DNA of 64,000 nt from Planomonospora sp. ID67723 (lineage in GTDB: Bacteria; Actinomycetota; Actinomycetes; Streptosporangiales; Streptosporangiaceae): assembly GCF_015711605.1 (NCBI RefSeq), contig NZ_JABTEZ010000006.1:372001-436000 (forward strand). The letters run 5' to 3'. Under the pieces are notes generated by a model that saw nothing but the letters and a program-made list of their open reading frames with translations, did no database searches and was not told the DNA's origin. Shown here in pieces: positions 16,023-22,955 of the stretch; positions within the stretch are counted from its first letter, which is position 1; each line of letters opens with the position of its first letter. Made by a program: the position numbers and the translations under genes.

Positions 16023-17747
16023 CTACGCCGGCTCCTCCCGGGCCACGGCCTCGCGCGCCACCGCCGGGTCGTCGGCGTCGAGGGCGATACGGGCGTCCGC
16101 CTCGCACCGGGCCAGGGAGCGCCGGGCGAGCGCCTCGCGCACCGCCGCGACGGCCGGCGCCGACATGGACAGGCTGGTGACGCCGAGGCCGGCCAGGACC
16201 GTGGCCAGAAGGGGATCGGCCGCGGCCTCTCCGCACACTCCGACGGGCTTGCCCACAGCCCGGCCCGCCCGCACGCACCCGCCGACCAGCCGGAGCAGGC
16301 CGGGCTGCCACGGATCGAGCAGGTCGGCGAGCTCTCCGTGCTGGCGGTCGGCGGCGAAGGCGTACTGGCTGAGGTCGTTGGTGCCGATGCTGAGGAAGTC
16401 GAGGTCCCGCAGCAGCCGGTCCGCGCAGAGCGCGGCGGCCGGGACCTCGACCATCGCCCCGACGCGGGTGACCCCCCGCTCCCGGGCCCGTACGGCGAAG
16501 GCCGCCGCCTCGGCCGCGGTGGTCACCATCGGTGCCATCACCCACGGCCGCGAGCCGCAGGCCCGGGCGGCCTCGGCGATCGCGTCGAGCTGGACGTCGA
16601 GCACGTCCGGCCGCACCCGGCCGACCCGGAGCCCCCGCACGCCCAGCGCGGGGTTGGGTTCCTCGGGCAGGCCGAGGAAGGGCAGCGGTTTGTCCGTCCC
16701 GGCATCGAGTGTGCGGATCACGACCTTGCCGCCGGGAAAGGCCCGCAGCACCGCCTCGTAGGCGGCGACCTGCTCCTCGAACCCGGGAGCGTCCCGGCGG
16801 CCCAGGAAGAGGAACTCGGTACGGAAGAGTCCGACGCCCTCGGCCTCCACTCCGCCGCCCAGGTCGGTGGCCGAGCCGATGTTGAGCAGCAGCTCGACCG
16901 GGTGGCCGTCGGAGGTCCGGCCGGGACCGGAGCTCGCCGCCAGGCGGCGGCGCTCGGCGGCGGCCTCCCGCCGGACGCCCGCGGCGGTCTCCTCTCCGAT
17001 GCCGGTCTCGACCCTCCCGGTCGTGCCGTCGGCCGCGACCCACGTCCCGTCGCCGATCTCCATGGCGCCCCGGCAGGCGACCACGGCGGGCAGGCCGCGG
17101 GCGCGGGCCAGGATGGCGGTGTGGCTGGTCGGCCCGCCCCTCTCGGTGACGAGGGCGAGCACGGTCCCGGGGTCCAGGGTCACCGTGTCGGCGGGGGAGA
17201 GGTCCTCGGCGACCAGGACGAAGGGGTGGCCCGGATCGGGGATGCCGGGTACCGGCAGCCCCAGCACCGCCGCGACGGCCCGGTTGCGGACGTCGTCGAG
17301 GTCGGCGGCGCGCTCGGCGAAGTGGCCGCCCGCGGCCAGCAGCGCCTCCCGGTGGTGGGCGCACGCGGCGTCGACGGCGTGCCCGGCGTCCATCCCCGCC
17401 GCGACGTTCTCCTCGGTCGTCTGGCGCAGCTCCGGGTCCGCGGCCATGAACGACTGCGCGTCCAGGATCGCGGCCGCCTCGGAGTCCGCGGCCTTCTTCG
17501 CACGCGCGGACAGCTCCGCGGCGACGGTCTCCAGAGCGCGCAGCGCCAGGCCGAGCTCCCGGGCCGGGTCGGCGACCGCGATCGGGTCCGGCAGGCGCGG
17601 CGGGCCCGCCATCCGGCAGACCCGGCCGGCCGCCCGTCCCGGGCTGACGCCCAGACCGCGCAGTGTCCCGGTCGCCGGGCCCCGCTCCGTCCCGGTCGCC
17701 GGGGAGGGTCCGGTCCCGGGTGCAGGGAACCCGCTCGTCTCAGCCAC
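16023..17747 (-). CDS. ptsI: PTS Enzyme I (phosphoenolpyruvate-protein phosphotransferase)
   Basis: Transfers phosphate from phosphoenolpyruvate to HPr in the cytoplasm. The 574-residue length is normal. The phosphorylated residue is His209 in GGPTSHTAILARARGLP; the PEP-site signature DFLSIGTNDLSQYAFAADRQ and the catalytic Cys in VGVCGEAAADP are both present. The start is a GTG overlapping the HPr stop by eight bases. The first 35 residues are a Pro/Thr/Gly-rich extension before GLGVSPGRAAGRV, where most family members begin, so a later start cannot be excluded. It is the last gene of the operon. Confidence 0.95.
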   Translation of the reverse strand: MAETSGFPAPGTGPSPATGTERGPATGTLRGLGVSPGRAAGRVCRMAGPPRLPDPIAVADPARELGLALRALETVAAELSARAKKAADSEAAAILDAQSFMAADPELRQTTEENVAAGMDAGHAVDAACAHHREALLAAGGHFAERAADLDDVRNRAVAAVLGLPVPGIPDPGHPFVLVAEDLSPADTVTLDPGTVLALVTERGGPTSHTAILARARGLPAVVACRGAMEIGDGTWVAADGTTGRVETGIGEETAAGVRREAAAERRRLAASSGPGRTSDGHPVELLLNIGSATDLGGGVEAEGVGLFRTEFLFLGRRDAPGFEEQVAAYEAVLRAFPGGKVVIRTLDAGTDKPLPFLGLPEEPNPALGVRGLRVGRVRPDVLDVQLDAIAEAARACGSRPWVMAPMVTTAAEAAAFAVRARERGVTRVGAMVEVPAAALCADRLLRDLDFLSIGTNDLSQYAFAADRQHGELADLLDPWQPGLLRLVGGCVRAGRAVGKPVGVCGEAAADPLLATVLAGLGVTSLSMSAPAVAAVREALARRSLARCEADARIALDADDPAVAREAVAREEPA

Positions 17748-18024
17748 CGGAGATCTCCTCGGCGTCGAGGTCGCGGGCGAGGAGCCCGGCCAGGGAGTCG
17801 AGCGCGGCTTCCGCACCCGGTCCCTCCGCGTCGAGGGTGACCTGCGTCCCGCGCACGACGCCGAGCGCCAGTACGGCGAGCATGCTGGTGGCGGGGACGG
17901 GCCTGCCGTCGCCGACGCGGATGCGCACCGGCACCTCCTGGGCCGCCGCGGCCTGCACGAAGAGCTTGGCAGGACGGGCGTGCAGGCCCGCGCGCGATGC
18001 GACGGTGACTGTCCTCTCCGGCAT
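17740..18024 (-). CDS. ptsH: PTS phosphocarrier protein HPr
   Basis: A 94-residue HPr that carries phosphate from Enzyme I to EIIA. The active His15 lies in SRAGLHARPAKLFVQ. The region where Firmicutes have regulatory Ser46 reads PATSMLAVLALG and still contains a Ser, but HPr kinase control is not expected in actinomycetes. AGGAGA precedes the ATG. It sits 58 bases after the dehydrogenase and overlaps ptsI, so the general PTS proteins are encoded together with their own sugar-specific EII. Confidence 0.95.
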   Translation of the reverse strand: MPERTVTVASRAGLHARPAKLFVQAAAAQEVPVRIRVGDGRPVPATSMLAVLALGVVRGTQVTLDAEGPGAEAALDSLAGLLARDLDAEEISGG

Positions 18025-18082
18025 CTTGGGATCTCCTCTCCGGGAGTGGTTCGGGGGATCGGGGGACGGTCCCGGTCCGGGG

Positions 18083-19117
18083 TCAGGGCTCGACGGTGAC
18101 CTTGATGGCCTCGCCGCGGCTGACGATGCCGATCCCGTCCAGTACCTCGGGCAGCGGCAGCCGGTGGGTGATCAGGTCGGTGACCGGGACCGCCCCGTCG
18201 GCGATCAGCCGCAGCGCCTGGGCGTTGTGCGCGGGGCTGGAGCCGTTGGCTCCGACGATGGTCAGCTCCCGGTAGTGCACCAGGTTGGAGTCACACCGGA
18301 TGATCGGATCGTCCTTGGGCAGGCCGCCGAAGAAGCTGATCCGCCCTTGGCGGGCGGCGATCCGCAGTGCCTGCTCCTGGGCCGCCCCGGAGGCCGCCGC
18401 GGTGACGACCACGTCCGCGCCCCGGCCCTCGGTCAGTTTGAGGACCTGCTCCACGGCGGAGTCACCGCCCTCGGCGTGCACGGCCGCGTCCGGCAGCACC
18501 AGCGCCGCGGCCGTCTCCAGCCGCTCGGCGTTGACGTCCACCAGGAAGACCCGGGCCGCCCCGCGTGAGCGGGCCAGCCGTACGTGCAGGCAGCCGATGG
18601 GACCCGAGCCCATGACGACGACGTCGTCGCCCTCGCCGACCCGGGCCAGCTCCTGGCCATTGAGCACGCAGGCGAGCGGTTCGGCCACCGACGCCTCGGC
18701 GAAGCCGACCTCGTCCGGGATGCGGTTGACGCCGTCCACGGCCAGGACCTTCGCGGGCACCACCATGTACTCGGCGAAGCCGCCGTCGTAGTGGTAGCCC
18801 ATCGACTCCTGGTTCGGGCAGACCGTCATCCGGCCCCGGCGGCACTCCCCGCACGTCCCGCAGGGGATCGCGGCGATCACCTGCACCCGGTCGCCCGGCG
18901 CCCAGGGCCCGGTCCCGTCGACCACCTCACCGGCGATCTCGTGCCCCATGACGCGCGGCGGCCTGATGTGGTGGTGGCCGTGCTTGAGGATCTTGGCGTC
19001 GGTGCCGCAGGTCGAGCAGTTCCGCACGCGGATCCGCAGCTCGCCGGGGCCCGCCACGGGTTCGGGCGCGTCCTCGATGCGGATGTCGCCGGGGGCGTGG
19101 AAACGGGCGACCTTCAC
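18083..19117 (-). CDS. Zinc-dependent medium-chain alcohol (polyol) dehydrogenase
   Basis: A 344-residue MDR-family enzyme. The catalytic zinc ligands are Cys in NCSTCGTD, the His-Glu of MGHEIAGEV and the Glu of SVAEPLACV; the structural zinc site has the cysteines of CGTCGECRRGRMTVC. The nucleotide fold is VVVMGSGPIGCLHVRLA with an acidic FLVDVN, which favours NAD. The closest functional types are sorbitol dehydrogenase and galactitol-1-phosphate dehydrogenase. In this operon it probably oxidises the hexitol phosphate delivered by the PTS; this is inference. Its GTG overlaps the EIIA stop and follows GAGGAGG. Confidence 0.88.
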   Translation of the reverse strand: MKVARFHAPGDIRIEDAPEPVAGPGELRIRVRNCSTCGTDAKILKHGHHHIRPPRVMGHEIAGEVVDGTGPWAPGDRVQVIAAIPCGTCGECRRGRMTVCPNQESMGYHYDGGFAEYMVVPAKVLAVDGVNRIPDEVGFAEASVAEPLACVLNGQELARVGEGDDVVVMGSGPIGCLHVRLARSRGAARVFLVDVNAERLETAAALVLPDAAVHAEGGDSAVEQVLKLTEGRGADVVVTAAASGAAQEQALRIAARQGRISFFGGLPKDDPIIRCDSNLVHYRELTIVGANGSSPAHNAQALRLIADGAVPVTDLITHRLPLPEVLDGIGIVSRGEAIKVTVEP

Positions 19118-19566
19118 TGGTCCTCCTCGATCGGTTGCAGCAGCCGGACCACCTCGGCGACCTCCGCGGCCTCGCGCAGGGCCCGGGCGCGGCCGGGGTC
19201 CATCAGGATCCGGGCGAGCTCGGACAGCAGCCGCACGTGGCCGTCGCCGCGGGCGGCGATGCCGACGCAGACCGTCACCCGCTCGCCGTCCCAGTCGACG
19301 CCCTCCGGGAAACGGAGCACGCAGATCGCGTCGTGGCGGACGACGTCCTTGGCGGCGAGCGTGCCGTGCGGGATCGCCACCCCCTCGCCCACGTAGGTCG
19401 AGATCGTGCGTTCCCGCTCCAGCATCGCGTCGAGGTAGGGGGCCTCGACCGCACCGACCTCCAGCAGGGCCCGGCCGCACTGCAGGATGGCGTCGTCGCG
19501 GCCCGAGGCCGTGGCGTCCAGCCGTACGGCACGCGGGTCGAGGGGGAGCGGGGCCGTCTCAGGCAT
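19114..19566 (-). CDS. PTS EIIA, mannitol/fructose type
   Basis: A 150-residue EIIA-2 domain protein that takes phosphate from HPr. The phosphorylated residue is His67 in GEGVAIPHGTL. LLEVGAVEAPYLDAMLERE before it is characteristic of the family. It is encoded separately from EIIB and EIIC, overlapping EIIB by eight bases and the dehydrogenase by four. Confidence 0.94.
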   Translation of the reverse strand: MPETAPLPLDPRAVRLDATASGRDDAILQCGRALLEVGAVEAPYLDAMLERERTISTYVGEGVAIPHGTLAAKDVVRHDAICVLRFPEGVDWDGERVTVCVGIAARGDGHVRLLSELARILMDPGRARALREAAEVAEVVRLLQPIEEDQ

Positions 19567-19879
19567 CGACGGTCCCGCCCTTCTTGATCGCGTCGATCAG
19601 CCGGGTCACCGCGGGGTCGCCGATGAAGACCTGGAAGGGGATCAGCACGGTGTCCGGGGCCTTCGCGGAGATCACGGCCCTGGCGCGGGCGGCCAGGCCG
19701 GCGTGGCAGAGCACCACGTCGGCGTCGCCGGGGATGGAGTTGACCGGGGTGTGCACCACCTCGATCCCCTCTCCCTTGAGCTGCCTGCGGACCTGGGTGG
19801 CGAGCATGACGCTGCTGCCCATGCCCGCGTCGCAGGCTATGACGATCTTGCGGATGTCCTTGCGCTCGATGCCGCTCAC
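19559..19879 (-). CDS. PTS EIIB, mannitol type
   Basis: A 106-residue EIIB domain as a free protein. The phosphocysteine is Cys16 in VIACDAGMGSSVMLA, the mannitol-type signature. It relays phosphate from EIIA to the sugar bound by EIIC. The start lies three bases after EIIC. In enteric bacteria this domain is fused to EIIC and EIIA in MtlA; here all three are separate. Confidence 0.94.
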   Translation of the reverse strand: MSGIERKDIRKIVIACDAGMGSSVMLATQVRRQLKGEGIEVVHTPVNSIPGDADVVLCHAGLAARARAVISAKAPDTVLIPFQVFIGDPAVTRLIDAIKKGGTVDA

Positions 19880-19882
19880 GGA

Positions 19883-21004
19883 TCATGCCTCCTTGCTGGT
19901 GGACGGGGTCGCGGGCTCGGCCGGCCCCTGGGCGGAGTCCTCTTCGGGGGCCTCGCGCTCGCCCCGGCCGAAGCCCATGAGCACTGCGGCGACCGCGAAG
20001 GAGACGGCGGTGGCGATGAGGATTCCGGCGACGGAGGCGAACCAGCCGCCCTTGGGCGTCACCGCGAGGTAGGCGAAGACGCTACCGGGGGAGGGCGGGG
20101 CCACCAGGCCCCCGCCGGTGAGGAGGAAGGTGAGGATCCCCGCGGCGCCGCCGGCGATGACGGCGAGGATCAGGCGCGGCTTCATGAGGACGTACGGGAA
20201 GTAGATCTCGTGGATGCCGCCGAGGAAGTGGATGATCATCGCGGCCGGGGTGCTGGGGCGCAGCGCACGGGGGCCGAAGAACAGGAAGGCCAGCAGCAGC
20301 CCGAGGCCGGGGCCCGGGTTGGTCTCCAGCATGAACAGGATGGACCTGCCCTGCTCGGCGGCCTCGGCCACGCCCAGCGGGCTGAGCACGCCGTGGTTGA
20401 TGGCGTTGTTGAGGAACAGGACCTTGGCGGGTTCGATCAGGATCGAGGCCAGCGGGAGCAGGTTGTTGCCCACCAGCCAGCCGACGGCGTCGCCCGCCGC
20501 CTCGGTGACCGCCCGGACCACGGGGCCGATGCCCCACACGCCCAGCAGCGCCATGGCGCCGCCGACGATGCCCGCGGTGAAGTTGTCCACCAGCATCTCG
20601 AAGCCGGCCCTGGTGCGCTGCTCGGTGAAGCCGTCCACCAGCTTGAGCAGGTAGGCGGTGAGCGGGCCGACGATCATGGCGCCGAGGAACATCGGGACCT
20701 CGGAGCCGACGACCACGCCCATGGTGGCGATCGCGCCCACCACGGCGCCGCGCTGGCCGTGGACCATCCGTCCGCCGGTGTAGCCGATCAGCACGGGAAG
20801 CAGGATCGTGACCATCGGGCCGACGAGGGCGGCGAGGCTTTCGTTGGGCAGCCAGCCCGTGGGGATGAAGAGCGCGGTGATCAGGCCCCAGGCGATGAAG
20901 GCGCCGATGTTCGGCATGATCATCCCGGCGAGGTGCCCGCCGAAGCGCTGGATGGAGGCTCTCATCCCGGTTCCCCGGACGGCCGGGGTGTAGTCGGTGG
21001 TCAT
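19883..21004 (-). CDS. PTS EIIC, mannitol type
   Basis: A 373-residue membrane transporter. MIMPNIGAFIAWGLITALFIPTGW and the later HFLGGIHEIYFPYVLMKP match the sugar-binding and HEIYF motifs of mannitol-class EIIC. About eight hydrophobic segments are followed by a charged 35-residue tail (FGRGEREAPEEDSAQGPAEP). It imports and phosphorylates a hexitol. The neighbouring genes do not include a classical MtlD, so the sugar may be mannitol or another hexitol. Confidence 0.92.
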   Translation of the reverse strand: MTTDYTPAVRGTGMRASIQRFGGHLAGMIMPNIGAFIAWGLITALFIPTGWLPNESLAALVGPMVTILLPVLIGYTGGRMVHGQRGAVVGAIATMGVVVGSEVPMFLGAMIVGPLTAYLLKLVDGFTEQRTRAGFEMLVDNFTAGIVGGAMALLGVWGIGPVVRAVTEAAGDAVGWLVGNNLLPLASILIEPAKVLFLNNAINHGVLSPLGVAEAAEQGRSILFMLETNPGPGLGLLLAFLFFGPRALRPSTPAAMIIHFLGGIHEIYFPYVLMKPRLILAVIAGGAAGILTFLLTGGGLVAPPSPGSVFAYLAVTPKGGWFASVAGILIATAVSFAVAAVLMGFGRGEREAPEEDSAQGPAEPATPSTSKEA

Positions 21005-21069
21005 ATGGTGGTGCTCCTTCCGGGGCGACCGGCGGGGGGACCGGTCAGGGGGGTGGTGGTGCGGCGCTG

Positions 21070-22020
21070 TCAGCCCCCGGGCCGCAGCGGCAGGGCGGGG
21101 TCGGCGGTGGAGGTGCGGATGCGGTCGCGGCGGACGGCGGCGATGTCCGCGGGGCCGGGCATCCGGCTGCCGGGCAGCGCCACCGCGGCGCTCGCCCAGG
21201 CCAGCGCCTCGGCCAGGGCTTCCTCACCGCGGGCCCCGGCGGCCAGGAAGCCCGCCAGCATGGCGTCGCCGGCTCCGACGGTGCTGCGCGGCTCGGAGAC
21301 CGGGCCCTCGCCGTACCAGGTCCCGTCATCCTGGAGCAGGACCGCGCCGTCGGCGCCGAGGCTGGCCAGGACCGTGCGCGCGCCCATCGCCCGGAGCCTG
21401 CGCGCCGCCTCGACCGCGTCGCCGAGCGTGGTGATCGCCATGCCGGTCGCCTCGGCGAGCTCTTCGCGGTTCGGCTTGACCAGCGCGGGTCCGGCGGGCA
21501 GTGCGGCGGTCAGGGCGGGCCCGCTGGTGTCGACCGCGACGAGGATCCCGGCGCGGGCGAAGCGGCGGCAGAGCCGGGCGTAGAGGTCGGCCGGGACCCG
21601 CGGGGGCAGGCTGCCGGAGGCGACCACCCAGTCCGCCGAGCGCGCGGCGCCGAGCACCGCCTCGGCCACCGCGTCCAACTCGGCCGCGGACAGGGCCGTG
21701 CCCGGCTCGTTGACCTTCGTCACCGTGCCGTCGGACTCGGCCAGTGCGACGTTGGACCGGGTCGGTCCGGTCACCGGGACGGTCACCATGTCGATGCCCT
21801 CGGCCGAGAGGAGGGTGACGAGCCGCCTGCCCTCGTCGCCGCCGAAGGGCACGACCGCGCAGGACGGCACCCGGTTGGCCAGCAGCGCGCGGGAGACGTT
21901 CACCCCCTTGCCGCCGGGGTCGAGGTGGGCCGCGGCGGCGCGGATGACCGCGCCGCGGGTCAGGGACCCGACCTCGATCGTCCGGTCCAGGCTGGGATTG
22001 ATGGTGAGGGTGACGATCAC
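21070..22020 (-). CDS. 1-phosphofructokinase / tagatose-6-phosphate kinase (PfkB family)
   Basis: A 316-residue kinase of the FruK/LacC group. It begins VIVTLTINPSLDRTIEV, the FruK/LacC signature, with the sugar-site motif DPGGKGVNVSRAL and the ATP-site and catalytic Asp motif STVGAGDAMLAGF near residue 250. It makes a ketohexose bisphosphate from a ketohexose monophosphate. The GTG start overlaps the regulator's stop. Whether the substrate is fructose-1-phosphate or tagatose-6-phosphate cannot be decided from sequence alone; next to a GatD-like dehydrogenase the second is plausible. Confidence 0.9.
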   Translation of the reverse strand: MIVTLTINPSLDRTIEVGSLTRGAVIRAAAAHLDPGGKGVNVSRALLANRVPSCAVVPFGGDEGRRLVTLLSAEGIDMVTVPVTGPTRSNVALAESDGTVTKVNEPGTALSAAELDAVAEAVLGAARSADWVVASGSLPPRVPADLYARLCRRFARAGILVAVDTSGPALTAALPAGPALVKPNREELAEATGMAITTLGDAVEAARRLRAMGARTVLASLGADGAVLLQDDGTWYGEGPVSEPRSTVGAGDAMLAGFLAAGARGEEALAEALAWASAAVALPGSRMPGPADIAAVRRDRIRTSTADPALPLRPGG

Positions 22021-22778
22021 GCCCGCACCACCTCGGGCCCGGCCGCCGCGATGTCGGCCGCGATCGCCGCGTCCAGGCCGGTATCGGTGATCACGACGTC
22101 GATCTCGGGCAGGTCCGCGAATCGGGCCAGGTAGGTGTTGGCGAACTTGGTGTGGTCGGCCAGCAGCACGCTGCGCTGGGCCGCGCCGATCATCGCCCGC
22201 TTGATCGCGGCCTCGGCCGGGTCGGGCGTGGTCAGCCCTCTGGCCGCCGAGCAGCCGTTGGTCGCCATGAACGCCACGTCCACGTGCAGACCGGCCAGCG
22301 GGCGCAGGGCCCAGTCGTCGACGGTGGCCAGCGTCCGCCCGCGGACCCGGCCGCCCAGCATGATCACGCTCAGGTTGGGCCGGACGGCCAGCACGGTGGC
22401 CAGGGGCGGGGAGTTGACGATGACCGTCAGCTCCCGGTCGGCGGGCAGGGCCTGGACCAGCCGGGCGGTGGTCGTCCCGGCGTCGATGATGATCGCCCCG
22501 TCGTCCGGCAGCTCGCCGAGGGCGGCCTTGGCGATGCGCTCCTTCTCCTGGGTCATCACCTCGTCCCTGGCGGCCAGGGCCGGCTCGAAGCCCAGCCGCT
22601 CCACCGGGATGGCGCCGCCGTGCACCCGCCGCAGCACACCCGCGCGCTCGAGCGCGGTGAGGTCGCGGCGGATGGTCTCGGTGGTGACGGCGAACTCCTC
22701 CGCCAGCGTCACCACGTCGACCCGCCCGGCCTCCCGCGCGCGCCGCAGGATCTCCTGCTGCCGCTCCTCGGCGTACAT
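22017..22778 (-). CDS. DeoR/GlpR family sugar-operon regulator
   Basis: A 253-residue repressor. The N-terminal winged helix starts YAEERQQEILRRA and includes VTTETIRRDLTALERAGVLRRVHGGAI, the DeoR signature. The C-terminal sensor domain (DAGTTTARLVQAL, ATNGCSAARGLTTPD, LLADHTKF) binds sugar phosphates. It is the first gene of the PTS operon and probably represses it from the palindrome just upstream until a phosphorylated intermediate accumulates. Confidence 0.93.
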   Translation of the reverse strand: MYAEERQQEILRRAREAGRVDVVTLAEEFAVTTETIRRDLTALERAGVLRRVHGGAIPVERLGFEPALAARDEVMTQEKERIAKAALGELPDDGAIIIDAGTTTARLVQALPADRELTVIVNSPPLATVLAVRPNLSVIMLGGRVRGRTLATVDDWALRPLAGLHVDVAFMATNGCSAARGLTTPDPAEAAIKRAMIGAAQRSVLLADHTKFANTYLARFADLPEIDVVITDTGLDAAIAADIAAAGPEVVRA

Positions 22779-22804
22779 AGTTGTGATTCACCGCCATTTC
22801 CATG

Positions 22805-22845
22805 TTGTTTCCCATTTGTTTACACCCGAGTGTGTGGGAAAACAA
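22805..22845 (-). promoter_or_regulatory. Palindromic operator upstream of the PTS operon
   Basis: In an AT-rich island, TTGTTTCCCA (22805-22814) is mirrored by TGGGAAAACAA (22835-22845), with one extra A. ACAC-CCGA-GTGT lies between them at 22822-22833. The position, 30-70 bases before the DeoR start, fits an autoregulatory operator and promoter. Confidence 0.6.
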
Positions 22846-22955
22846 GAGGTGTGACAGGCCGAGTGGAACGCGCAGGGACGGACATCCACGGGGATCTCGG
22901 AGCAGGCGGACCTGCGACGTGCGCCTCCGGCACCCCCGGCCCCGGCCCGACGCCG

